From Bryum argenteum (Eukaryota > Streptophyta > Bryopsida > Bryales > Bryaceae), in NCBI GenBank assembly GCA_037043015.1, contig CM073322.1, positions 33,191,364 through 33,255,363 on the forward strand: a stretch of DNA of 64,000 nucleotides, written 5' to 3'. A program made the position numbers and the translations under genes. The notes under the pieces were generated by a model. The model did not search any database, had not been told where the DNA came from, and saw nothing but the letters and a program-made list of their open reading frames with translations. Positions 1-12,600 of this stretch are shown here, in pieces. Position 1 is the first letter of the stretch; each line of letters starts with the position of its first letter.

Positions 1-330
1 TGTAAAATTACTAGAAATTGTGAAGATTGTTTTTGAAAGTTTTGGAGGCTGCCCTTGCAAAATTGGTAAACTTTTTGACTTCGGACACTTTGGAATTTGA
101 ATAGTAATCTGGTGATGAACATATTTCCAAAAAAGAATGCTTCAAAAAAAATAATTTAAACTACCCGTTTTAGACTCGAAACCTAAAATGTTTAGATGAA
201 AGTTATAAAATTAAAATTTGGCTTTGCAAAATTTACCACATACACATTACAGTATAGAGAGCACCTAGTATAAATCTCAGGCAAAAATATCAATTTAACT
301 CCTTAAAATGAGTTGCCCGAAATCTCAAAA
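1..330 (+). repeat. dispersed AT-rich repeat R1, copy 1 (partial)
   Basis: This is the right-hand part of a non-coding repeat that recurs at about 52140-52460 in the same orientation. Shared stretches run in the same order, for example the wording around 'ggaggctgcccttg' and the segment ending in 'tttaccacatacac'. The copy is cut by the window start. No coding potential is seen, and the class of the element is not known. Confidence 0.75.
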
Positions 331-3310
331 AATCGAATCGGTTTTCTTGGATTTTTAGGGGTTAATTTATTCATTTTTTTCCACAATTTTACAATTTTCT
401 TAATATAGAAATTATCATTTGATAGTTTGATTAATGTCAAACTTTGCTTAAAATTGATAGTAATTTAAAGACTTCATTTTATTTTATTTTTGTCATTCAT
501 ATTGATGAAACAAAAATAACTTTGATAACCTTAGTGAATACATTATATCTATAACACTCTTACAATCCTTTCATGCTGTACATTTAAGTGGATTTAATAT
601 TGAGTCGAGTCTAGCATAATATATAGGTAACAACTGAAAGACATGTAATTATTTTTCAAGTTTTACATTATATGAAAATTATACGCATGCAATATCATAT
701 ATAATGTTAGGAATGATATCAATGAAGACGTTGCATATTGTAAAATGATAATATAATGAACGATACTCCAGACAGCTTTATAGTCAACATAACGATGCGA
801 ATTATATACACCATGTTGCTTGACAAACGTGTCAAACTTTCAACACCGCTTAAATGCAACTTTCACTCAACAATGTTGTTACCAGTGCAACATTTTTAAA
901 ACATTAAATTTGTAAAAGAAAGTAGTCATGCAAATTAATCAAATTTCTTTAAACAATATAGTGTTAAATTTTGGAGTGCTTGGAGGATGTGGTTGTAGTA
1001 TTCATATTTTGAATATTTTAGGACTATTTTAGGTTTTTTAATTTTATTGGATAGATATTATATCATATACGCGATAAAGTATCAAGTCTTTGCCAAATTG
1101 AATTCGCTATGGGTGATGTTTACTAGCGGGTTGGTAATTCAAAATAAAATTCTAGAGTTCTTTATTTTAAAAAGGTTAATTAGGTCAACAATCTTATATT
1201 CTCTTTTTAGATATGTTCGAGTGCTTCCTCGAGTTTCTTGACGCGCACCTCCTATTGATTATCTTCTTCCTCTACCCCGATAACATGTGTATGATTGTTT
1301 GTCATGATGCCTTGTGTAAATTTTAAAAGAGCGACTCGACCAAAAAAGAGTCAAGTTGTTTCTATAAAGGATGTGAGATTTTTACGTGCACTATCATCCA
1401 CATTGCCATCATTTTTGCAAGTGGACTTACTGAACTCTGCATCGGATTTAGCTCTTTCTTTATTGATAAATCTTTTGGACATTTAAACTGTAAGCTTTTG
1501 CAGTATTCTCATTTTATTTTGCTCCTCATGGTTGAAATGAAAATTATTGTTTGCTTCTTTATTTAGTATCTTTCTCGATGTTGATTATTGTGTGCAGTTA
1601 TTCCGTGAGTTTACAGGTCAATATATCTTCTCCACACCTCCCCTTCTAGATTTGTGCCAATCGTTGAAAATAATTAGAGTTAACCTTAATGATAGTTCTT
1701 ACATTGTAAAGGATTGCATTTCTTATGTTGATGCAGGCTTCATGTCTTTCTTTTACACAAACAAATGCAACATCTTGATGATTAGAATGTTGTTTTAATC
1801 CCAAAAGTTTAAGCTTTATTTTTTAAATGAGACTTTTAAACGCATCTACATCTAAAGATAATTGATGGATCTTTAGGCAAACTCCTTCTCTTGATGACTC
1901 TTTTTAACATTTGTCTCTAGTGACACCAATAAGTGTAATTGTTTGGCTATAACAATAAACATTCTTAGCAATGCAAGACACTGATTTTTTATTTGTATTA
2001 TAAATTTTATCCTGACAAATAATCATACATGAGTTTGGTAATTTTTGAATTCAATTTCTTACATTTATCCACTCATAAGAATATGAGCAATTGTTTGAAT
2101 AAAAAGACCCGAATTCCGTTTCTCCTTAAACAACTAATAATAAGTTCATTGTTATAAAAATATTCGTTAAAAGAAATGAATTCTTTTTCGTTTTTTTTAG
2201 GATACATAAAAGTGCATAATTCTATTTTATTCATCAATTCCCAGCAATTTGAATTGCAATATAAAATTTAATGTTATCACCATTAAAATTTAAGCTAAGA
2301 ATTATATTTTTTTGATGTTATTAGAATAATGATTATATTATTGATAATGTAGGATACCCAAATAATCATAAAGTTTAGATATATCTAGTTCTTATGCTTC
2401 ATATGTCTAATAAAACCATGTAAATTGAGACTCATATTACTGTCTACTTATGTAAATAGGTCCATTAGTAAATAAAAGATAGTAAGATAAGATTGGAAGT
2501 TAAACTTCAAATGTATTCAAGAAAACAATCAAAAGTTATTAAAGATCCAATTTTAAATGAGATGATGTGCCAAGAGAAATGAATTGAGTAAATAAGAGGC
2601 ATCAAAAATAAAAACTTAATGAAAAATTCAAATTTACAAATTTGAATTTTAAAGATAAAAAGTCAAAAAATTGATGAGAAGAAGACTTTCTCTTATATGA
2701 CAACAAAAATATGACTTTAAAAACACTTTGTTGGATGTCATGCGTACTTAAATAAAATGGGTGTCACGCAAATATTAGATGACCGTTAGAACTTAATTTC
2801 TTCTAATCCTAATTATAAATAACTGTATTTTAAATATATTTATTTGCATTGGTTAAAAAATTTCATTATTGGTCCATGTTTTTTTTACGATCTCTTTTTC
2901 TGTATATTTACAATTAATTTCATTCTCTTAATAGATTTTGCATGCCTCTTGACAAGATATTTATATCTTAAATATATGTTAATTATTCTTTATTCATGTA
3001 CATAAGTAATAATTAGTTCCACTTCCATACTTAATAATCTAATAATTCAAATGTTTGGAGTTCTTCTTTTGTTTGAGGAATATTAATGCTTGGTGTTGTC
3101 ATTTTGAAAAATGAGAAGATAGAGATATATTATTTTTTTTACAGAACCTTCAGTCAATAGCTAGAATCGTATGTAGCAAACTAAATTATAAAATAGAAAG
3201 CTAGTATATATTGGGTTTCATACTTCATTATAAACCGAAATTGAGTTGGAAGTAAGAGTATATTTTTAATTGTAATGTAAGTAAAAGGATTTTTCAATAT
3301 TAAATATATA
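331..3310. other. AT-rich intergenic DNA, no gene recognised
   Basis: Only short open frames occur here, of 60-85 codons, for example near 1047, 1295 and 1547. None shows a recognisable domain. The stretch is rich in A/T runs and looks like decayed repeat DNA. Confidence 0.6.
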
Positions 3311-3319
3311 TTGACTTTC

Positions 3320-3523
3320 AAGCGAACTGTTTGATTTGTTAATTTTGTCATGCAGAATGTAAAAAATGTGATGGAATCACAAATAAAACCATGCATGTAA
3401 TAGCAACTTCATAATAAATATCTTTGAAATTCTTTGTGAGTGTGGTGGTTGCAAACACGAGTACGATATCTGTAATGATTTTTTGCAATTAAAACCCTTG
3501 TGATACTAAAGTTCAAGACAAGA
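3320..3523 (+). repeat. junction-like repeat matching both flanks of the DUF7869 element
   Basis: The first ~120 bp (to about 3443) match 4547-4677 almost exactly. The next ~80 bp match 8486-8559. In this copy the two parts are directly joined, whereas at 4677/8486 they are separated by about 3.8 kb carrying the DUF7869-type gene. It is either a copy of the empty target or a deletion derivative of the element. Confidence 0.75.
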
Positions 3524-4546
3524 TATTATTCATTCTACTAGGCCAAATTGATAGAAATATTCATGTTTTCAACTTTATTATAAGCTTGTTAAATTCAAAT
3601 AAAAATCATCACCACATACCTTGTTACAAAATGCATGAATATCTGATAAAGTTAACGTACATTATTTATTGAACCTAGCATTGGTACTATCAGTAATTTT
3701 TTCTTTTGCTGTCGGTGGATAAGGAAATTCCAGTGGTCATGGATGATAAAAAAGGCATGATCTACCATAAGTACAAACTTCTCCGCGTGCATATGGTTTA
3801 CATAAATTCTCTCTCTACAAAATAAATAAAAATTAATTGGTATTAAACAACAATAAAAATAAATTTAATTTTTGAAAATTTAACTTTTTAAGAGGAATTT
3901 GATTGACTTACCGGTCGATGTGGTAATCCATTTATGGGATTAATGCTCGCAAGAGGGCCTCTTGTTGACATCATATAAGATGAAAATCCTAGTTCAATTT
4001 CTAAGTTTTGTGATTGTGTATCTTGCTCTCCCTGTAAAACAACATTAGAACGATTAATTAGATTCTTTAAATGAACAAAAGTGTTTGGTTTTTATACACG
4101 TGAAAGATTATACATAAACGTTTTTGGACAGACAAAAATGTTGATCTTATCTAAGCGTTGACCATAACGAAACAATGTCTTTTTTTGTCAACCAATATTT
4201 CAAGTTTAATCGTATTTTAATTAATATGAGCTACTTATGTATTCAAAAGACGTAATTATTTTTAAAGCAAAACTAAGTCTTTAATATAATTAACAACATA
4301 GGAGTATTTTTCATATCTTACCAAATAAAAGAACATATTCAAAATGATTATAACAATCTCACTTTTACTTATGTGATTACAGTACAGTGTTCACACTCAG
4401 AGAGGTCATACTTCGAACATTGTAGAATTAGTTGAACGAACACTCTATTTAGGCTAGCCTGAAATGAGTTGGAGTTTTTTTTCTTCTTCTTCTTAATTAA
4501 GTGAACTAAAATAAACGATAATCATCGAGGATTAATACATTGAACT
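3524..4546. other. AT-rich intergenic DNA, no gene recognised
   Basis: No open frame of useful length and no RNA gene are seen. It lies between the two copies of the 130-bp repeat. Confidence 0.6.
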
Positions 4547-4677
4547 GTTTCAAGTGAACTGTTTGGTTTGTTAATTTTGACATGCAGAATGTAAAAAATG
4601 TGATGGAATCACAAATAAAACCATGCATGTAATAGCAACTTCATAATAAATAACTTTGAAATTCTTTGTGAGTGTCA
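4547..4677 (+). repeat. left flank repeat of the DUF7869 element
   Basis: This ~130-bp segment is nearly identical to 3320-3443, including the string 'gtgatggaatcacaaataaa'. It ends at 'gagtgt', where the similarity to the 3.3 kb copy stops and the element-specific sequence begins. Confidence 0.75.
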
Positions 4678-4791
4678 CATAATGTAGATGATGAAGCTTG
4701 TTACATAATTTACATACTACCACGTTGACCAATTCTTACCCTTTTATTACTATTTTCTGAATATCAGGTTGATAGTCAAGCGATAGCAACT

Positions 4792-7700
4792 ATGATGGAA
4801 AACAATACTAAAGAAACTCATGTCGCAATCGGAGACATCCCAGGAGGTGATATCTTGTTCAATAGTTCAATAGGTTCACGATTACTGCGGGCGGCACGAG
4901 CGAGACAACTACATGATGGATTAAATGAGATATGCAAATCTCAACAAAATAGTAGGGTAGAATTGCTTTCCGGTACGGGAGCGGTGGTGGGCATGGCGTT
5001 TATGGACAATGCATTCAAAAGTGGCATGGAATTGAACGGAATGAGATTGTTTCCTCTCGAGGGTGGCGATGACGTGTCACTCATGTAGATGATGAATTAC
5101 ACTGGACCGGAGATGTAGTTGGAGAACGATTAGGATTGTCTAGGGGACAGACGATCCGTTGGGACCGCTCTTTGGTACGTGTAGTGGCTTTGGATTCCAA
5201 TATTCTACACGCACGAGGTGAAGACGGATCTCAAATGCCACATGTACCGATGATGACTCCAATATTTGATTTCCATGAGGAGTTTCACACACCAAGCTCC
5301 AATGAGACATCACAAAGAAGTAGTCAAGCTTCAAATCCCGTACATGAAAATTCACCATTTTCCCAGCCTCCTTCTAACAACATCCGAGATCTACCACATG
5401 TAGATGGGCTGGCATTTGTAAGACAAACGCGTCGACGGTATTCTATGCAGAATCGGACAAGTCGAGTCGCAAGGGAGAGAAGACCAACTGATGGTGCACA
5501 AGCAAAAGTAACATTGATAAGCGTGCAAGATGCAATAGCAAAAGGTGGATGCAAGAGAAATTGTTTAACAAATATTCCGGCAAGGTACATCTTGGACGTG
5601 TGGTATAATGCATGGGGGTCTATGTATTCAATCCGGAGTACATGGGTGAGGCAGATGTTGGTTTCATTCTATACACAAACCAATGGAAATCGTAGAGATA
5701 AGTTTGTGACAAAGTTGGACGGCAAAGAGGTTTGCAATGCATGCTACGCTGTAGCGGTTGGATATTCACAACGGCGTTTCAAGGACTTGAAAAAAAGATT
5801 GTTTGATATATGGTAGGGTGACAGCTATTCACGGTAATACCCTTTCAGATCCAGTTAGAGAGAGTACTAGAATGTCTGCTGCCGAGGCATGCTTTAAGTG
5901 CTTTGTGGATGAAGCCGGTTGTCCTCAACCCCACCGATCCATTCGACGCAAGAGTGACAAGGAAGTCCTGCCGCTTATTCTTCTCCCCATGAACACAGTA
6001 AAATCTGATGTATTCAATTACGTGAACGAGGAGGTGAAGAGAATTTGCAACGGCGAAACCATATCCATGAGCTCATTTCGGAGGATGTGGCGCCTAAGGT
6101 ATCCCCATGTCCAAGTACCCCCATTCTCTAGGTTCTCAAAATGTTATCATTGTTGGGAGTACAAATGTGCCATGGAAGGGACAACCAATGCCGATGCCAA
6201 GATAAGGATTAAAGAGGTGTTCATGTTACATTTGCTCAATCAAATGGAGGAACGTAGACATTATTGGATATTCAAGAGGTCTTGTTATATCAACCCTGAG
6301 ATGTACATGTGTATCATAGTAGATGGCATGGATCAGAATACAACCATGATACCCGGATACGCTGGACCGTGAAGAATATCGAAAGCACCGGTTCGTGAAG
6401 ACCCATCTATGCGGGGCCTTGGTGCATGGGATTGGATTGTACTGTGATGTGTGGTTCGGAGCTCACCACAAGCATGATAGCAACCAAGTCGTGAGCACAT
6501 TATTACATGTGATAGGGGACGTATTACGGAGGAAGGGATTCTTGCCACCAACATTACGCATCCAAGCGGACAACTGCACACGCGAAAACAAAAATATTTA
6601 TATGTTCGCAATGTGTGCAACTTTGGTTGGATTGGGATTTTTCCAGGAAGTGGAACTATCCTTCCTCATCGTGGGTCATACGCACGAAGATATCGATCAA
6701 CGGTTTAGTTGTATCTCAAACACCTTGAAGAGGTCAGACGTGAACTCTTTAAAGGAAATGTTTACTCTCATTGAACGGGGAACGTCCCCCACGGAGGCAT
6801 TCGTAAGCGTACGACTATTAGAGAATGTATGGGATTGGAAGAAGTTCGTAACTCCGCACCTATTGACGGGATCAGATTCATTGGTTGGCATTACATTTCC
6901 ACACCACATGAGATTCTATTCTAGCAATCGGGAGGGTGCTTGTAAGGTCCGGGTTCAACATAAGCACTATTGCAAGGATGCTTGGGGACCGGAGAGAGGA
7001 GATCAAACTTTGAGATCCATCCCGAATAGGGTCGACCGACCCGATTTCGCAACTTTATATGCAGCGGATGAGCGGGAGCTCAAGGCGTTGGACGATTTTA
7101 TTGCGTACAAAGATAGGTGTATTCAAAGATTGCAATACGTGGAAGTCAACCGTGATGCAAAACATGAGGCACAGAGATTGAAACAATATTTAGCAGAGTT
7201 TCCAAAAAAAGACCGCAAGGCCGATCACGAGACATCACCGTTTTGGCCATCCTATGAGTCCAACGCCCAACCTTCAGGATGCTTCTCTTCGATACCGAGG
7301 GAGAATACTATTGCTGAAACTCGCGAGATAACCGTTGTTGATCAGATTGTAGACATGCTCCCGAGTGCAGAGGCTCGTGGATACTTTGGGCCACGAAGGG
7401 AGAGACCATCAAATCAAGCACTGCATACTGCACGACGAACTAGTCGACATTGCGTCTACGAAGAAATCTCAGTACGAGACCAAGAAGGAGGTAGCAACGA
7501 TCTGTTTCCATCATTTAATCCCGATACTGACATCAATACTGGTCAATTTGTTGCATTGAGTGTTGTTCGAGAGGAGGTAGAAGCAGGCATACCCTTTTAT
7601 TTAGGAAAGGTGATTGAAGAGGGGAAAAACTCATGGAGATTAAAGATAAAAGTATGTTGGTATTGCCCTATTATGAGAGAAGGGTTCGTTGAAGAACCGG

Positions 7701-7990
7701 GGTCCACCAGACAACGCTATGCGAATTGCATGGAGTCCTCGTGGCAGCCATCTGGTGAGAGACACAGTTGGGTACCGAAGGAGGCGTGTATCTTTTCATG
7801 GTTTGACGAACAACCCGTATCGGATAATGTCGTTCAACCGTCGGAGAAGCGCATAGTACACGGAGTGCAGGTAGAGAAGAGAGTTTGTATTCCTCAATCC
7901 ACAAAGGCACACATTCTGGAATATATAGCCATGCAAACGGAAGCTATTGACGACGAACGCTTACAAGCAGCCTTAAATACCAAGGAGTAG
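4792..7990 (+). pseudogene. DUF7869-type protein, frame-broken
   Basis: Four consecutive open segments (4792-5088, 5136-5816, 5803-6372, 6395-7990) read as one protein if small indels near 5080, 5810 and 6352 are allowed for. Middle segments have cysteine clusters, for example CKCFVDEAG-like and KCYHCWEYKC. The last segment (531 codons) has the string GHTHEDIDQRFS, preceded by QADNCTRENKN and, across the break, VDGMDQ. From memory this signature is typical of proteins annotated DUF7869 in plants and some animals, whose function is unknown. The ordered acidic residues (D in VDGMDQ, D in QADN, E/D in HTHEDID) resemble an RNase H-fold DDE transposase, but that is my inference. The stop is at 7988-7990. 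An intron explanation was considered, but the decayed copy at 16.2 kb aligns across the 6352 break with a one-base offset, which favours an indel. Confidence 0.7.
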
Positions 7991-8151
7991 GTTATTATCA
8001 TAGTACATTTACCGCGGTTTGTATGGTAATTGATATGAAGTGTTCATGTATGAACAAGTTAAATGTTTCCAATGAAGGTATAGAGGTAGACGTAGAGTCA
8101 GAAATGATTACAATGATTGGGGTAATACCAATATTTGTATCTACAAGTATA

Positions 8152-8239
8152 CTTACAAATGTATTATGTTTATTATTTTCCGGGTACTATGTATGCTTAC
8201 AAATGTATCATGTTTATTATTTTCCGTGTACTATGTCTC
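8152..8239 (+). repeat. 44-bp tandem duplication
   Basis: Two copies of a 44-bp unit containing 'cttacaaatgtat' and 'tttattattttccg' lie downstream of the DUF7869 gene. They differ at only a few positions. Confidence 0.85.
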
Positions 8240-8485
8240 ATGTTGCAAGTAGGACTTCACCATATTAAGTGACAAATATTACAAATGATTCTTGAGGACA
8301 TTGGGTAGAACTATTCATTCTCTAAGATGTATCATTGTACAAAACTATAATTGTGGTTTTCAACTACTGGAATTTTTTACAAAAGAACCCATCCTCCAAG
8401 CCATATATTTGGGTTTTGAAGTGCACATTCAAGATTACTTACATAAGTGCACTTTTATACATACAAGTGCACGATTGCTTAATTG

Positions 8486-8559
8486 AGTGTTTGTGGTGGT
8501 TGCAGACAAGAGTACGATATTTGTAATGATTTTTTGCAATTAAAACCCTTGTGATTGGA
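8486..8559 (+). repeat. right flank repeat of the DUF7869 element
   Basis: This matches 3440-3520, sharing 'gtaatgattttttgcaatta' and its surroundings. The match ends around 'cccttgtgat'. Confidence 0.7.
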
Positions 8560-11500
8560 TACTAAGTACCTTCACATTAAGAACCGTGTAGATTTGTAAT
8601 CTTGTACATGAATGCTGCTTTTTACAATTATGTTGTTGTGGTAATGATTAGTTCACGAATCTAAGTACAATTAAAATTCAATATGTAATAAATAAGAACA
8701 TTATATATTAAAAATATTCACTTTTAAAAACTAGAGATTGAAAAACTTGACGAAATTCTTGTCTAAATTGTACTTTATATGTATACTCAATTAAGTAAAT
8801 TTATCTTAATTGAAAACTAATATGCTTTAAAGAAAATTTTAAGGCATAATTATTATGTGTTTCTTTAGATATACCATTTAAGCTTGTATGAAAGATTTTA
8901 AACTTTATCTTAATTAAAGAAAAAAGTTCTTGTTATGTAATTTATAATTAAAATATAAAAATTAATTAAAAAAACTACAAAAAGAGATTAAAATATGTAA
9001 AAAAAAAGATAATATGGTTGATCAAGATTAATTCTTACGAAAATGTATAACTTTTTTGGTATCTTTCATCTCCTCTTACCGAGCACACATAAAGTTACTT
9101 CTGTTGTCTCATAGTTGATGTGCCATGATCAAAATGAAGTTTGGTTGAAATTTTTCTGAATCCTATACAAAAGGTGTAGTATAAATCTTCAGAAGCTTTT
9201 AAAATAATTGTAAAACTTTTTTGCAAATCTGAATATTTTCTCATGTTTTTTAAAATTATATTTTTAAGTATGCATAATTAATATACTAATGAGAATTTAA
9301 TAATATAAATCATATCTGAAAAAGATATAATGCTCGATGGATGAAGGAGATGAATGAAAACGGTTAAGCAATAGAATTTTGCTGAAAAACAGAAATAAAA
9401 TTTTGACGTTTAAAGGTTGTTTAGGATATAAACTCGCTTTTAAACCATACTTTCTCCAATATGTATGATTTTGAACTCGTTTCTTAATTATTAATAGATG
9501 GTACATAGTGCGTCAATCGTAAAGTCATCTTATTTACTGTAAAAAATTCAATTTTTTTTATTCACTTCTAAATAGAGTTTGCATTTGCAACATTTAGCAT
9601 GTGTTAATTTGTTAAAATATTGCTTGTTGTTCGTATCTTTGCAACATTTACACTGAATGGGAAATTCCTTCCAAAATACAAGTTCCGAATCAAGTTGAAA
9701 ATATTATTAAATGATTCTTGAGAGCTTTCAGAAAATCAATATCAGCAGAAAGTAGTGTTAAATCGACTTTACATGGATGATTGTATGGTTTAATCAAAAG
9801 CATACTCTATGAATTTTTCATTTTCACGTTCAACTTGTGCTCCATCTAGAGTTTGAGATAATCGAGAAGTTCTTCTATCTTTTGTCTTATTTAATTTGAA
9901 GTCAATCGACAATGAAGTTGATTGTGATTCTGCAAACTGACAAGCATCTCGTGCGGAAAAAAACAAGAACCCATACATTATAGCATCATCAGCAGCCAAT
10001 ACTGCAATTTCATCTGATGATGTTCTTGTCCCATGCATTCGCCTCTCGTACTATTAAATAAAAATCCTTAATTTTTCAATTTCCAGTTCGCTCATACTTG
10101 TTATGGAGACCAAAATCTTCATACGCAATTCTTGTTGATTAACATCAATAGTTTTCCACAATTTAAAAATATTTTGAAAGTCCGAAGAATCGCAATCCAG
10201 AGTAATCCGCAAATCAAAGAATGTTTTTCGTCTTCAAGGTATACAATGAAGACTCATCTTTATTTAAACCGCGTAAAAAAACTTCACATAAGCATTTACC
10301 ATTCGTCGGAGCAAGCTCAACAATTTTAATCACTTTGTCATCTGAATCTCTCAACCAACACCAGGAGCCGTTGTTTAGCCATGCATATTCCGAAATGAGC
10401 AAAATTAGTATTTTTTTGACTCGAGACAACTACCATTCGTTGTCGTGTTGTATATGGTTCCAACATGTACACCTTAGTATGTAGTAAGTTTTAGTATAAT
10501 GCTAGTTATTAAAAAAAAACCACTTAGATCGTAATTAAAATTACGATGACTTAGGTTTAACAACTTTGATATTAAATATATGTCACATGCACACCTCAGA
10601 TATAGATAAGTCGATGGTTAGATTTCCTACTTCACGGGTGTGCCAAGCCGCGGCCACTCGATTCGCTTAATTGGATTCAAACCACTGACCGTCGATACGA
10701 CAATTGACCACTGATTACAAGTTACTAACTTCACGACTCGGCGATTCGAATATGCAATCAATAATACTTATACGTCTTAGATTTTGTCATATAATTTTCA
10801 TCTTTAAATTTGTATAATAAATTTATTTTTTTACCGATATTTTGATAATTGTCTTCTAATAAATAAAGACAGTTAGAACCTAGAACTACCGCCATTTGAA
10901 TAGTGTAGTTTTATTTTAATGATGTTTTTAGACTTCTATAGGGGACCAAACTAGGGGTATGGGCTTATGAAGAGTCACTCTTATGTCTTAAGAGGAGTAG
11001 AAATGGAAGAATATGAGAAAGAGATAAATTTTCTTAAAATTTGTGTCAAGGCGGTTTCTATGAGATATAAAGGAAGAAGAATTGTGAAGTGTGTGGAGGT
11101 TGAGATGTGAGAAGTTTGTGAAAAATAAAGTTGATGGAGTTGTTTTTTGTGTAATTATCTTTTTGTAGGTACCTTTCATGCATAATTTAGAATGTGAGCA
11201 AGAAGTTATGAGAGTTAAAATTTTTAAGAATCAACGGACTTTTCAAACATTTGTAGGTGATATAGTTTTTGAAGCCTTCTTTCTATAAACACCTTGCACT
11301 TATGATTCGGAGCATTGTAGAGAGTTTTATGATGATTTGAAGAAAGAGAGGTCCAGAGTACACTTAGTCTCGTATTACATCCTTAGAGGCGTATAGTTTG
11401 TGGACATGAATTTGAATTGTTTTGAGATTTGATGGGAAGTTAGAAGGTGTTGTTGGATTTGATCATTGAATTTGTAAGGTGTTTTTGACAAACATTTGAA

Positions 11501-12262
11501 GTTAAGAAACATTTTTTGGAGTTTAGATTTGCCTCTTCAAGAATTTTTATTAAGGTAGAGGTGAAAGTTGAGACTTAGACATGTAAAAACACCAAAACTT
11601 GAAGACTTAAAAGGGCATATAGGTTATTCTTTGCGTCGTGGTTTGAACTCCGATTTCTTTCTTGTTGTTCTCAGTCGGCTTTGGAGGTTAGTTGTATGTC
11701 TTTTATTTCATTTTAAACCCGTTGCGAGCTTTGTAAGTTTACGCTTAGATTCTTTTTGTGTTGTGGCAACAAGGTGAGATTAATAGCTGACGTGGTTGAT
11801 CTTATATATTGTTCTTGTTGGTGACAGCACTCCCTGATTTTTGGGTTTGAAATTTAAGGTCCATCTTGCGGACGGCAACTCGTGTCTCCTCTCTCGATCT
11901 ATCCGTTGGAGGACATTTGCTTTCTTATCACCTACCCAACCAAAATTCTTACATTGTAAACCGAGCCACAACATAGGCTAACGCGTCGGTGTTTAAAGAT
12001 TGAAGACTCAAGACAAAAGGTTGAAGATCGTTTATTTCACCTCATTTTACAGAGTTATTTCTAGAAGCAGCCAGACATCTTGTGTGTTCCCAAAGCGCGC
12101 TCTTCTCATACCCGACACCGTCTCTCTTGAAGTTACCCACAACTACATTGGAAATATTTGGTAATTTTTTGTTCTCCACTTTTTAGCAAATGACAACAAC
12201 AAAAAAATGATTGAGTTCTAAATTTTAATAATAAAACTTAATACAAACAAAAACGAAATGGC
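8560..12262. other. AT-rich DNA without a recognised gene
   Basis: The only frames worth mention are on the minus strand at 10214-10429 and 9790-10038 (71 and 82 codons). They lie near each other, read a mixed protein-like composition, and might be remnants of one decayed gene. I recognise no domain in them. The rest shows no gene, tRNA or rRNA. Confidence 0.5.
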
Positions 12263-12600
12263 GGTAAGCATGTACTCACCGTCTTAATCCATTAAAATCA
12301 ATTTCACTGCATATAAGAGGTAGGCATGTGCCTACCGTTCAGTCTCCTCACTCGAAAGAAAGAAAGAAAGTCTTGATGAGAACAAGGTAGGGATGTGCCA
12401 ACCCTCGTCATGCACCTAAATTCAATACAAAGAAGAGGTATGCATATGTCCATCATCTTTGTGCACCAAAAGTTAATTTTATTGCATAACGGAGGTAGCA
12501 TGTGCCTCTTCTTGAGTTTTCTGATACACGGAAACAAAGTCTTGATTAGAAGACGATAGGCATGTGCCCATCCTCCTTATGCACCAAAAATCAAACTTAA
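12263..12600. repeat. palindrome-bearing satellite, block 1 (~172-bp period)
   Basis: Degenerate forms of a palindrome GGTAGGCA-NN-TGCCTACC occur at about 12263, 12319, 12386, 12437, 12494 and 12555. The first three correspond to the last three at offsets of 169-175 bp, and the sequence between them also matches, for example 'aaagtcttgat' at both positions. So this is about two tandem units with three palindromes each. Confidence 0.75.

Larger units (their letters stand above)
4678..8485 (+). mobile_element. putative DUF7869-type mobile element
   Basis: The limits are inferred by comparing the flanks with the joined copy at 3320-3523. GAGTGT is found at both edges and could be a target duplication. 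The element carries one broken protein gene (4792-7990) and an AT-rich 3' part with a 44-bp tandem duplication. No clear terminal inverted repeat is seen; the ends begin CACAT and finish GAGTG. A related, more decayed gene lies at 15.5-17.5 kb, which supports a multicopy family. Confidence 0.5.

Noticed and set aside
4792-7990. Introns instead of frameshifts in the DUF7869 gene
   Set aside because: The gaps at 5810 and 6352 are only one or two bases when the protein is aligned to its relative, too short for introns.
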